Assembly: GCA_022749755.1 (NCBI GenBank)
Contig: CM040451.1
Location: 12,723,871-12,787,870, forward strand
DNA from: Azadirachta indica
Taxonomy: Eukaryota; Streptophyta; Magnoliopsida; Sapindales; Meliaceae
Direction: 5' to 3'
DNA: 64,000 nt
Shown: one piece after another, positions 51,061-62,334 of the stretch
Layout: each line of letters opens with the position of its first letter
How positions within the stretch are numbered: the stretch's first letter is position 1
Translations under genes and position numbers: made by a program
The notes under the pieces: generated by a model
The model's input: the letters and a program-made list of their open reading frames with translations, nothing else
Database searches by the model: none
What the model was told of the DNA's origin: nothing

Positions 51061-52943
51061 TTAAGAGAGGTACTTTTTAAGAACCAGCTTCTGCTTTGCA
51101 TCTTGACCTAGTCTCTGAAAGGCGCGTCCAATTCTCCTGACAGTATCTTCATCTGGTCTTAAACCAAGCTCCTCCATGTCTGTGAATACCTAAACATACA
51201 GAAAAACTTATAACCTGCCTTATGTATGATTCTTATGCAATAAAGCAAAAGCCCCAAATATTCATTTAAAAGCAGCAACACTAACAGAATTAGTTTTAAT
51301 GTAGAAGAGTGCGAGGGAAACTTGCAGCCATTTCCATTACCTCAATAATCTTATCTGGCAAGTCATGATGATCATATAAAGAGATCATCCTTGAAAACAA
51401 ATGCCTTGAGATAGAGCGACTGTGTATATGCAAAATCATGTTCCATAATGATTCAGCTTCATCTGCTCTCTGATCCTTGTCAAATGCTAGTAAAAGTGTG
51501 TCATATCTTCCCATTTTTGCTCCTTGACCTTTGCTCAAAATCCATTTTGCAACCTGAAAATATCAATTTTTTCATTTATAGGATGTAACTGATAAACATA
51601 TGCAATATATATTAAGTTTTTATAAGTTTCTTATTCCATTCAGATCATTTTGTATAATTGCTTTCAGCGGTCTGATAGTACAATAAGAACCTTTAAAATA
51701 GGGACTAATGGACTTAAATGGCAGAAAACCATAGCCTACAGGGTATGCCTGATCCTACTTTGCCTTATGAGAAGGCCTTGAAGCATATTGGGAGCCTCCC
51801 TTTTCAAGGGTTGGTACCAGACCCATTCTTGTGTTGACCAAAAACAGAGCTAACCAATAACATTGAAAATGCTCATATTGGAATATATCAGGCCAACCTG
51901 AATTTGACAAAACACTGTTGACCTATGAAGTTTTACAATTCTATGAATTATACCTGAATTACACACCGCCATTGACCCCTCCTCCTGAAAATTCTTAAAG
52001 CCTTAGCTGCTGCAATCAATGGAAATTCTGTCTCCCAAGCCGTCCATTTATCTAGTGCTCCATAAACAGCCTCTTTTTCATTAGGCAGTTCAGAAACCTG
52101 TCATTCTAAGGTCACAATCAAATATGACCAAGGACAGAAAATCATACTCAGTTTTCATCCAGCATTAACAACTGAGCAAGAAAAAAATCATCAAATATGC
52201 ATCTTGTTGGAATGTTCATATAAACATAAAACTGCGGAGCCACCCAGCCAATGGCTGGGAGGTAAAAGAACTCACGCCCTCAACAGTTTAAGGCTTGAGT
52301 TTCAGTCCGCCTTTGGCAGGACTCTTCCCCACCAAAAGCGCAGGACATATATACCTCCAAAAATGTCCAGTGAGAGTAGAATATGAAACATATGGACAAA
52401 TAACTAAAAAACTTACAATTCTTAAAAGACCGAGGGCCTTTTGCCCAGACCCAGCCGATTCCCTTTTCTTCCACAAGTGTTGCTCTTTCTTTCCGCCCTT
52501 CTTTACTATTTCACTGCATTTGACGGTTAAAGTTTGTAAGGAAAATCGAAAACAAGAATACATAATATGGCTGACATTCTTTAGAGAACACACAATTAAA
52601 CTTTAAAACAGAACAGTAATTGTGGAAAGTAAAAGCACTAGTATGACTAAATTGAACACACAGAATTTTAATAATAGCTTCTAACCTATAAAGCAAGAGA
52701 AAACACCTACTTCGTAGCAGCATCAGAATTTGATAGTGGTGGTTTATTTCGATTGAGAAAGCACTTGATATGGGGATTGCTTGTTACCTGCATTGCACAA
52801 AGAGCTCGTAAAAAACAATCAGATAACTAATTTCAAAAAGACAAGAGGGATTAACTATTCTTGCTTGCCTTGGTTGAGAGAACAGTAAAACCAGGTGCAC
52901 TTTGCAATGGGGAAATTCTGGTATTTGATAACCCAAAACCCAT
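51061..52943 (-). CDS. PPR-like protein (At4g18975 type)
   Basis: A short pentatricopeptide-repeat-family protein, 244 aa as read. Exons: 52943-52869, 52787-52711, 52513-52417, 52097-51954, 51553-51341, 51189-51061, all in phase. After a presumed organelle-targeting N-terminus, the block KKGGKKEQHLWKKRESAGSG is followed by helical repeats (SELPNEKEAVYGALDKWTAW; DEAESLWNMI; DKIIEVFTDMEELGLRPDED). These match the family that lies next to AGAMOUS in Arabidopsis. Two oddities. Intron 1 appears to use a GC donor (CCAAG|GCAAGC). The TAA at 51061-51063 is followed in the same frame by WKFIHFNGERVRVRR and a second stop at 51004-51006. I recall the family ending in a very similar stretch, so this copy may be truncated by a nonsense change. 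Site II (TGGGCC/T) motifs upstream, at 53310-53385, fit a nuclear gene for an organelle protein. RNA target unknown. Confidence 0.82.
52235..52350 (+). mobile_element. Possible tRNA-derived SINE fragment in PPR intron 3
   Basis: Inside the intron between 52098 and 52416 lies a GC-richer segment with an A-box-like TGGCTGGGAGGTAAAAG at about 52252-52268 and a B-box-like CTTGAGTTTCAGTCC about 30 bases further on. This is the spacing of a Pol III internal promoter. No tRNA cloverleaf forms. It looks like the head of a SINE, but the body and poly-A tail are not clear. Confidence 0.35.
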
Positions 52944-53312
52944 GAACTAAGCTACTTCAGCTGCCTTAATCTGAGAAATCACTCAAGGTTTTCAGTTGAA
53001 GAAAATACTTGCATAAAAGAGAGAACTTTTAAGAGAAAATGTAGGTACCTGATTAATTCCTTGTGATAAAAATGGACAACAAAACGAAATTATGCCGCCA
53101 AAAACCACCGTAAATAAATGAATTTTCTACCTCAACCATCTTTTTGAGCATGGAATTCTCTATGATGCTTTGAAATGCACTGCGAACACAAAGTTTCTCG
53201 ACAGTTTATGGTAAAATATCAGTTATCTCGTAGACTCGAGGAAAAAATTTCCCAAAGCTAAAACCCTGAACTTCCGGAGCGGAGAGAAACAAAACGTGAG
53301 TGGGTTTGGGAT

Positions 53313-53385
53313 GGGCCGATTTTTTAAATAAAGCCCATCAATATTAGGGTTGGGCTTTATGTTAGAAAAAAAGCCCAAAAAATGG
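53313..53385. promoter_or_regulatory. Site II motif cluster upstream of the PPR gene
   Basis: TGGGCC, AGCCCA, TGGGCT and AGCCCA occur within about 70 bases, some 370-440 bases before the PPR start codon. Site II (TGGGCC/T) motifs are frequent in promoters of nuclear genes for organelle and translation proteins. The function here is inferred. Confidence 0.45.
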
Positions 53386-53423
53386 TGATTAGATATAATT
53401 TGACATTGACTTTTATTTGGCAT

Positions 53424-54289
53424 GAAGTGTCAATTTTCACTTGACCAATTTCCTATCTTCAAGCCAAGATTTTCATATTTCAAATTCAAGTGAACCAATT
53501 AACTCAATATTCCTATGTTTCTTAGAAAATCATTCGCAAGAGAAGATTTTATCTTCCTTCCTACACCATCTTGAAGTTGCTGTATGCTTCAAGAAAGGAA
53601 TAACATTGTATATGGGCAAGGTTTTCCCTCTCATGCATGCTTCACCCAAATTTTTATACATATCCTTAGCTAATAAATTAATAAAAACAATTCATCTACC
53701 TATCTTCAATCCAAAACAATATAAAATTGTAATCAAAACACAATAATATTATATTTTTTAAATTAAAATTTAAAATTTATATTTCAATTAATAGATTATA
53801 TAACCTAACATTATCAAAATCTATCGTACCCACTTATATATTATTCAAATTTATCAATTTATTTCAATTTTTTTTTTCAATCCCAAATTTGACCAACACT
53901 GAACTACTACTGATGGCCAAACCCTAGTGCCGTGATACAAAGACTTTGCCTACACAAACCAAAATTTAACCACAGATAGGGGATGAGATTAAAGTCACAA
54001 TCACCATTGTGAGATATCTAATAGTAGTAAGTAATTTTCATGCACGTAGGAAAGGAATATAAGAAAATGACTGATTCTATAAAGTCCAAACAAATATGGG
54101 CACGGGTGCTGTCATTTTCTTTAAAAAAGAGAATATGTACGTCAAGTACCTCAATTTGTTTTTGTTTTGTTATCACTAGCCACTCTAATTCTCTTACGTG
54201 GTGCTTTTCTATTGGTTGGACCACTTCTATAGTTTTCGTTGGATTCTCTCTAATCTTCTTATTTACTGTAAAATGAAAAAAAAAAAAAA

Positions 54290-54320
<31 letters not shown>

Positions 54321-56050
54321 ATTGGAATTTCCATTTAAATTTGAGGCATTATATCATTTAATTTGTTGTTATTTTTATGGAATAATCATGTATGGATACT
54401 TGTAATTATCGAGTAATCGTCTTTATAAGTTCAATAATAAACACAACTATGATGTAAAACCGAAATTTTATCAAAATGTTTTTATTTAATTTTTTACAAA
54501 ATTTTAACCTCAATTTTTATTATGATGTATCTTAAATCTTTCCATTTTTTATAATGATCAATTAAATAACACTTTATTATGTAAAGGGTATTTTAAGATT
54601 ATACTTTAAAAGTGATGATGAATTCTAAAGCACTTAGTTGGACATACTTAGAACCATAAATTATGTACAACTAGGATTTGATTATTAAAATAAAAAATAA
54701 AAAAAAAACCACTTAAAAGAAATTTTTAATATATTGTTGTAGCTATGAAACGTCAACGTTTAACGCTAACAATTAACTACTTGATGAAAGAAACGCGTTG
54801 TCCCTTCCAATATTACACGCACAGAGACTTACACGAAAACAACGGGCGGGCGACGTGGCACCTAAGCAGAATAATTGAGATTCTCTAATAATTCATCCAC
54901 CACGTGGCGTGCTCTTAGAGGCTTGTCGTATTGGAAATCATTCTGGGTATGGATAAATTAGGTGGGACCGTCATCATCTAGGCCCTCTGATGCGGCGCAT
55001 GAGCCGTGGGTTACGCCCAGCTGATTTGATTTGTAGCTTTGCACGTACGCTTTTTACCCAATCATTAACGAATATTACAGCTCTCAAGTTTTCATTATCT
55101 GCAGTTTAATTTGATTACTGCAAGCAACTCAGCTGCCTCCTTCCGGCTCGGCTTCTTTACGGAATCGGGCATTCTTGGTTCTGTGGATGAGGATAACGCG
55201 TTTATGTTGTGTTTTAAGCATTTTTATTTCCACAAGAGTTTTTTAAGAATAAATATTTTAAATAATTATCACAATTTGTTTATTTTAAATTAAATAATTT
55301 TTATCATCTTACCATTCAATAAATTAAAAATAAAATAAAATTTATTCAATTTTTTATAAATAATTATTAAGAATATATACTTCACAAAATTTTCAAAAGT
55401 AGAGTGGTTAGAGAAGATATTTGAGCTTTGACTAAAAATAAACAATTTACACGAACTCAATTGTGTAAAATCATATGACATAAATTCAAAAGATTATTTA
55501 AAATTCAAAAGTTAAATTTAAAAGTGTTAACTAATTGAATGGATAAAAATTATTTTATGACATAAAAATTAAAATTGTAAACTAAACAAACGTTTCAGTT
55601 AATATTAAGGCGAAGAGAAACTAAAACTCAAAGGTGCACAGAAATGGAGTTAATAAGCGAGCCAAAATAAGTCCAAGTCAACAAGATATAGTTAAGCTAA
55701 AAACAAGCAACAAGAAAGAGAAAAGAAAATCCGTAAGCCGCAAGCAAAGTAGCTGTGTGTTATAGGCAGCCGACTATTCATCCTTAAGTCCTCCATAATA
55801 CACACAACCTCTTCTAAAAATAATTAAAAAAATATAAATTAAATTCAAAGTACTAAAACGAAAACTTACAAAAACAAAACACACAAAATAGTCATAGACG
55901 CAGCCGAAGCATAGAAAACAAAACACAATGACTTTCAGAGAACAAGATGCGGGGACCGCACTCAAATGCCACTTTCACACTGACGCCATCTGACGACACA
56001 AACCCAATACAAATTAATCATTAAATCAATTCAATGCAATCATTCTTCAT
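53424..56050. other. Intergenic region upstream of the S40 gene
   Basis: No supportable gene. It contains a poly-A plus CA microsatellite (54276-54308) and a GC-richer patch at 54830-55210 that holds a CACGTG G-box near 54900 and a short open frame at 55111-55293. That frame is not recognisable and ends quickly. It is followed by AT-rich DNA up to the S40 promoter. Confidence 0.55.
54276..54308. repeat. Poly-A / CA microsatellite
   Basis: About 15 A followed by nine CA units and then another A-run. Confidence 0.8.
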
Positions 56051-56053
56051 CCT

Positions 56054-56060
56054 ATAAATT
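56054..56060 (+). promoter_or_regulatory. TATA box of the S40 gene
   Basis: TATAAAT in the context CCTATAAATTCCC, about 90 bases before the ATG at 56146. Confidence 0.55.
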
Positions 56061-56145
56061 CCCAGCCCTCTTTCCACTATTCCATTCCTTTCCTTGATCA
56101 TCACATCCCACATCTTCAATATTTTCCCTGATTTCACTTTCCCAG

Positions 56146-56556
56146 ATGGCCGAAGAGTTCCAGGAATCTGAGGTGATATTCTCCGATTACGGGTATTGCA
56201 ATAACGACGACCACAACTTCAGTTACCAGGAAATGGTTTTGTCGACGAGGCAGAATAGGAATACACGGGGGCAGAAGAAGAAGAAGAAGAAGAAGAAGAG
56301 TAAGTCGTCTTCGGAGAATTCTGTTCCGGTAAATATAAATATCCCGGATAACATATTCCAGTACGTGGATACGGATGAATTTGAAGAGGAATATGAAGAT
56401 GGGGAAATAATTCCGCCCCATGTAATTGTTGGGAGGAGAATTGCAGGGAAAATGGCGTTCTCTGTGTGTACAGGAAATGGAAGAACATTAAAAGGAAGAG
56501 ATTTGAGTCAAGTTAGGAATACAATTCTTAGAATGACTGGTTTTTTGGAAACATAA
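56146..56556 (+). CDS. S40 / senescence regulator family protein
   Basis: A single-exon gene for a 136-aa nuclear-type protein of the plant S40 (DUF584, senescence regulator) family, whose members are induced in senescence, dark and stress. The family signature is C-terminal (about 88-134): IIPPHVIVGRRIAGKMAFSV, then a Gly/Arg segment and the end motif LSQVRNTILRMTGFLE. The N-terminal half is acidic and aromatic, followed by a run of eight Lys (44-51) that can act as a nuclear localisation signal and is encoded by an AAG repeat. It is a small intronless gene, as is usual in the family. It lies beyond the PPR gene as At4g18980 does in Arabidopsis. The molecular activity of S40 proteins is not established. 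Confidence 0.9.
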   Translation: MAEEFQESEVIFSDYGYCNNDDHNFSYQEMVLSTRQNRNTRGQKKKKKKKKSKSSSENSVPVNINIPDNIFQYVDTDEFEEEYEDGEIIPPHVIVGRRIAGKMAFSVCTGNGRTLKGRDLSQVRNTILRMTGFLET

Positions 56557-56629
56557 TAATTCTTCATTCAAGGAAATGGAAAAATAAAATAAAAATTAAT
56601 CCTTTCCTTTGATGTTGTTAATTAGTTAA

Positions 56630-56630
<1 letters not shown>

Positions 56631-56659
<29 letters not shown>
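56631..56659. repeat. ATT microsatellite in S40 3' region
   Basis: About ten ATT units roughly 75 bases past the S40 stop codon, likely in the 3' UTR. Confidence 0.8.
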
Positions 56660-56660
<1 letters not shown>

Positions 56661-58058
56661 GGTGTAATTTTTAGAGTTTTATGGGATTTTTTATTTATTG
56701 TAAAACAAAAATGAAAAATTGGAATTAGAGTCGGAATTATCGATGGGGTTAAATATTGGTCATTTTTTATTTTTATTTTTATTTGTTTTGATTTTTCTTG
56801 CGTTGAACAACCTGCATGTTAAATGAATGAATTCAGCAGATAACAGCTTGGAGAGATTTGTCTTGACTTGGACAATAACCCAACAGCAACAGGAACAGCT
56901 GTTCTAATTTCCAGAGAAAGAGTTTTTTGGCAGAAACTTTAAAGCATTTGCTCATAAATCATAACTGGATTTCATGGGTTTAATGTGAAACTGCTGTTCT
57001 GCTCTGTGCTCTCCCACTATTGTATTTATTTTTTTCTTTTTCCTTATTATTATTATTATTATTATTATTTATTATTATTTATACTTTTATGGTTTTACTG
57101 CATGTTTTTCTTTTTACAGTTAATTCACATGCACCCTTGTTATATAATAACTTTACCATGATATGAAAGCTTTGTTCATTTGATTATGTCAATTGTCAAC
57201 AATGATAACTAAATAATCTTTGTTCATATATAAGTAAATTCAGATAAATTTTGATTCTAATATATATTACATTTATCATGTGGATCTTAAATTTTTTATA
57301 TTGACTTTATTTGAGAAATAGATATAAGTATAGGATTTTGATTTCGATTTCATCATGTGCTCTTGTCAATTTTCTGTACATAATTTATCTTTCTATATTA
57401 AAGACCAGTTCTATAATTAATATTTTAATTAGTAATAACAAAAGTCTAATTAAGTAATAATTAATTACCGGTTTTGGGGGGATCTCTCGGGTCTCTAACT
57501 ATTATTAGGTAGCACCGGAATTCAGGGATCAAACCTGATTTACGCAAACTAGGCCTTTTAATTAATTAAATAATTTTATTTAGCAAACTTTGGTTTAACT
57601 TCAAAAGTCGTATTAAGTTATCCCGATTCAATTTTAAACGCTTTCTTTCTCTCTCCCCCCCTTTTTTTTTTTAAATTATTGTTAGAATAATTATTCTAAG
57701 CTTTTGCAAAATATTTAATTTCTAATTTTTAAATTATGATTAAGCAATTGAAGTTTCTGGAGGAGGAAAGAGAATTATTCTAACTCGATTGGTCCCCTAT
57801 CAACATGACCTAATAATGTTGCATGTTGTATTTTCCAACAAGCTAGTCTTACATGTTACATATTTTATAATTACAAATAATAAGATAAAATACATTATTA
57901 TTATTATTATTTTAATTAAGTTGCAGTGGGTCCCTGTCCTACTTGTCGCAAATTGAATGTCATAAATTAAATTTAATCTGTTGAGTCGATTATTGATTAA
58001 GGAAAATAACTCGTGTGTTATGTATATTAGATATACGTTACTATAATATTATTAAAAT
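56660..58058. other. Intergenic region after S40
   Basis: No gene is supported. A second ATT repeat is at 57044-57079. A GC-richer block at 57470-57555 reads AGGTTTGATCCCTG on the reverse strand, similar to a Pol III B box, so a SINE fragment is possible. Confidence 0.55.
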
Positions 58059-59249
58059 TAAGGGTTTTTAACGGATACCTCCCTGAGATTTGAGATTTTA
58101 ACACTTAAATAAAAGATTTAAGGAAAGGACACACTTATCTTTCCTGAACCATTAATTGACCATACAATTTTATTTATATGACTATAATACCTTTAATTTC
58201 AAAGTAAAGTATAAGAAATTTAATTTGTGTGTAATCAAAAATAATTTTAATTTATATTTATATTTATTTAAAAATTAGAAATTTAATTAGTGACAATTTA
58301 ATTTGTGATTTTAACACTTAAATAAAAATTTTAAGAAAAGATACACTTACCTTACTTGAACCATCAATTGACCATATATTTTCACTTAAAATAAGTATAA
58401 TACCTTTAATTGCTTCAAAATAAAGTTTAAGAAACTCAATTTTAATTTATTTGATGTTCAAAAAATTAAGATAATTAAATTTTGATTAATGATAATTATA
58501 ATTTATATTCATTTAATATTTATTTAAATTAAAAATTTATTTAATGATATTTAAAATTAGCAATTTAGTCATGATGATATTTTTTCTAATTTTTCGTCAT
58601 TGCGTAATTCTATCAAATTTTTTATGTAAACTTAAAAGTTTACATTTACTTTATGAGTCATAAGATTGATATTGAAGTGTGAATTTAATATGAATGTGTA
58701 TGACATAAATGTTGTATTAAAGTGTTTTTGTAAGAAGAGTGAGATTGATAAGCTTGTTAAATTGTTTAGTGAAATAAAAAAATATAGTTCATTGCTGGAA
58801 AATTTGCAAAAGAGGGAAGTAAGAAAGACGGCGGGTTTACATATTAAGATTTAAAATTTGAATAAATATGATATATAAATAAAAATTAAATTCTTATTTT
58901 GAGTAAATATTAAATAAATGTAAAATAAAATTATCAAGTTAAATTATCATTAATTAAATTCTTAATTTTAATAAATATTAAATATACGTAAACTAAAATC
59001 GCAAATTAAATTATCATTAATTAAATTTTTAATTTTTAAATAAATATAAATATAAATTAAAATTATTTTTGATTACATACAAATTAAATTTCTTATATTT
59101 TACTTTGAAATTAAGGGTATTATAGTCATATAAATAAAATTGGATGGTCAACTAATAGTTCAGGGGAGGTAAGTGTGTCTTTCCTTAAACCTTTCATCTA
59201 AGTGTTAAAATTTTCAAACCTCAGGGGAGGTATGTGTTAAAATCCCTTA
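58059..59249. mobile_element. Foldback element with ~250-bp terminal inverted repeats
   Basis: The left arm (58059 to about 58310) and right arm (about 58999-59249) are inverted copies of each other along nearly their full length, with only scattered mismatches. They start TAAGGGTTTTTAACGG and, read from the other end, TAAGGGATTTTAACAC. Part of the left arm is repeated in direct orientation at about 58311-58440. The centre holds a 62-codon open frame (58666-58854) that I do not recognise. Long-TIR, non-coding elements of this kind belong to foldback or Mutator-like non-autonomous transposons. No exact target duplication was identified. The near identity of the arms suggests a fairly recent insertion. 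Confidence 0.75.
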
Positions 59250-62200
59250 GAATTAATTTAAAATAATAAAAGTGAGGAAAGTCTGGATCCGAATAAAAAC
59301 AAAGCGAATTGACAACGAGGCCACGTGTGACACACGAGGATACAGTTGATGATTCAGAGACACGTGTTGGATAATGATTAATTTGTCAAAAAAGCACAGA
59401 CAATGTCAGCTCATTTTAAACTACAACGTGGACCACATCAGAGCCAGAGATTCGTCACACACACACTCTCTCTCTCCCTTCTTCTTTTTTTTTTTTTCCC
59501 TAAAAAAGTATATTATTAATAATATCAAAAGGGTCAATAATATCCAGGTCCCGCCGTCCCCGATTCTTTGTGAAATCGTAATTAGAGATAATAATTTAAA
59601 ATTTTGTCCCAAATATTTGTAGCCAGCTTCGATTAACAAAATTAATGTAAACCACTATTCTCCTGAAAATATTGAAATAAATTACTGAATAAGGGATAAA
59701 ACAGCCAAATTACCGATTATAAGAACGGATTTGTATCTGACAGTTCCTACTTCCTACTTTCCTATTACTTCCTAAGTTCCTAGGGATTTACATGAAAATA
59801 ATTATGAATTATATTCTTATAATGATTTTATCATAAATCGGGGACTCAAATGTTATAATCCCATATGATTATCTCTAACTTGTCGGTTTGCTCTTTGTAA
59901 AGTGAATTCCGTTGGGCAGGAGGGTTCCAAGATGGAGGAAAAAACGAAACGATAATACAAAATTGAAATTTAAAATTAGTGCAAATAAATTATTATATGA
60001 GGAAGATGATGAGTCAATCAAATCTAACGTAGAAGTGGTTTTTTTTTTTTTCTTTTTCAAAATATTTAATTAAAAGAAGTTGAAAGAAATGAGTGGTTGG
60101 TGGGAAGCAACCTGGAGATATCTACATTGAAATTGAAAGTCCGTTATCTTTATCTTGAGGGATTATCAAAATGCAAGAAGATTTAAGAGTGATTTCGTGT
60201 GAGTTAATGGATTTGCTAACGTATTTAATGATCACATCATCATTTTAACGTTAGGACGTAAAATTTATATTTTAAAAAAGAAAAGTTGTAAGACTCTTAA
60301 TTTTAAGAACAGGTGTCTGATTGAATGCAGGGAAAGAAGGAAGAAAGTTAGAGAATAATTAGAGGAAAAATGATTTGGAAATACGAGGGGATAATAAGAG
60401 AAAATAGGAGGGGTAAACATTTTCTTTCCCTCTCTTTGTGCTTTGCTTTGTCAGAAATAGAAAAAAAAAAAAATCACTTTATACCAATTGTAGTATAACA
60501 ATTAAACCGAGAGATAATTTTAATAATTTTAATAAATAAAAAATTAGAAAGTAAAAAATTTAACCCAAAACGATACAACATAAAAATACTAGACTAATTG
60601 TAATGGGGACCAAATATTTAAGAATCTAATACGACACTTTTTATTAAAATTAGAGATTTAAAATATTGACACCAAGAATGAAAGGTGGAAGTTGCCTAAA
60701 CCAATTATGAAGAATATGGATAAAAATCCCATTAAAAATTATTTTAAAAAAACAGCTAATTTCCATTTCCTTAAAAAAAGGACAAAGTAAGCTTTTCCAT
60801 GCATACCCATTTCATTGAATTTGTTAAAAAAAAAAAAAAAAAAAGCAAATTCATTATTCAGATTCCAGAACTCATAAGAAGTCCACATGATGATGATGAT
60901 GATATGTTTGTCAATTTTACAAGAATAATATAAAATAGTTTCCGATAAGAAAAGGTTTAATGTAGCTATCAATTATCCAAAAGGAGAAAGTTTGCATTAA
61001 TATATTATTAAGATAATAGAAAATGACATAAAAATAATTTAGATATTGACAAAGATACGTGTTGGTAAGAGTTCAATTTCCTATAGTTTTCGCTACTCAA
61101 TGTTATTGGATTAAACTATGGGTAGTACCTGTTCTTTAGATAACATGTTGATTATTATTGCATCTAATTTATACTCTTCATTACTATATATTTAACCACT
61201 GTTTACTTTGTTGAATTATATGATAAGACAATACGTAGATGTTATTATCTATGACAGCCGATATTTATTCACGTAGGTAGGTAGATTATTAATAAAGATT
61301 ACTTGGCAAATAAAATTAAATGTTCAACAAACATTTAAGCTAATGGAGTACAAACGTGCCCCGAATTTCTTAGTAAATAAAATAGTTTTGGGACCTAATG
61401 GTACCAACCTTATCCTATGCTGCAATTATATCTTACTAATTGAAGGATAGAACATATCTGGTGGTTAATGATGATCCAAATGCCAGCATGATGACAAGGA
61501 ATTTGGGGACAATGCATGATGCATTCTAGTGGGGGTCATTAAAGCATGTTTGCCTAGAACTTAATTCTTTTTTAAAATAAATCAGAATCATTTTTCTGAG
61601 TTTAATCTTTCTGTATTACTAGAGCAAAGTAGGTATAGCATTTACAGAGAGTGGAGTGTCAGTAATTTTGTGTTTGTGAGCAAGATTCAGAATCCTTTAC
61701 ACATACGAAAGAATACACAGTTCCAAAACTAAGATAGACCACATAATTTTCACCCAATCATACAACAGTTTTAACAATAAAAATTACAGAGAAATCAGCA
61801 ATACTTTCTGCAACAGCAGTTTCGTATAAGTGAAAACACACAACAGCGAAATGGTGACAAATTCAACTTACAGGAATATGATGCGCAAGGAATTGAACCA
61901 ATGTGCTGTTGAAACCTGAAAAGCCTCAAGTTATCCAGTATGAGGGTTGGAGTTCTATCAGCCTGAATGAAAGCAAATGGTAAAAGTGAAGACACCAATT
62001 TAGAGCAAGTGAATCAACGAAAGGAAGTGAACATTGCCACTTACATTCTGCAAAGGAAAATGGACTCTAGTGTCTAGAGCTCATGCTTGTGAAAGAAAAA
62101 GGAGAAAATGGATGCTCAGCCAAAAAAGTATCTGCTTAAATAGTATGCAAATTCAGGATCTCCGTGATGGTAAGGATGACTTCTGGCTTTTCGGTACGTA

Positions 62201-62334
62201 AGCAAACTGGCTAAAATCCACTGGAGCAGATGACCTTCAGAGGATGAAACCAAGTCCTCAAGTCATTGACGATGTTCATGTCTAATTATATATTTCAAAA
62301 GCAGAAAGATTATTGGCACTGGTACTAAATTAGA
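59250..62334. other. Intergenic region and probable 3' UTR of the last gene
   Basis: No gene is supported. At 59315-59480 there are ACGTG-containing motifs followed by a CA/CT-rich pyrimidine tract that looks like promoter and leader sequence, but no downstream reading frame follows. The part from about 61700 to 62334 is less AT-rich and is probably the 3' UTR or 3' flank of the minus-strand gene that ends at 62335. Confidence 0.5.

Noticed and set aside
52253..52330. A possible tRNA gene
   Set aside because: A/B-box-like motifs are present but no acceptor stem or cloverleaf pairing can be drawn, so it is treated as a SINE-like fragment.
61795..61998. A 67-codon minus-strand frame after the EXO1-like stop
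   Set aside because: It does not continue the upstream exons, lies beyond a clear stop codon, and looks like 3' flanking sequence.
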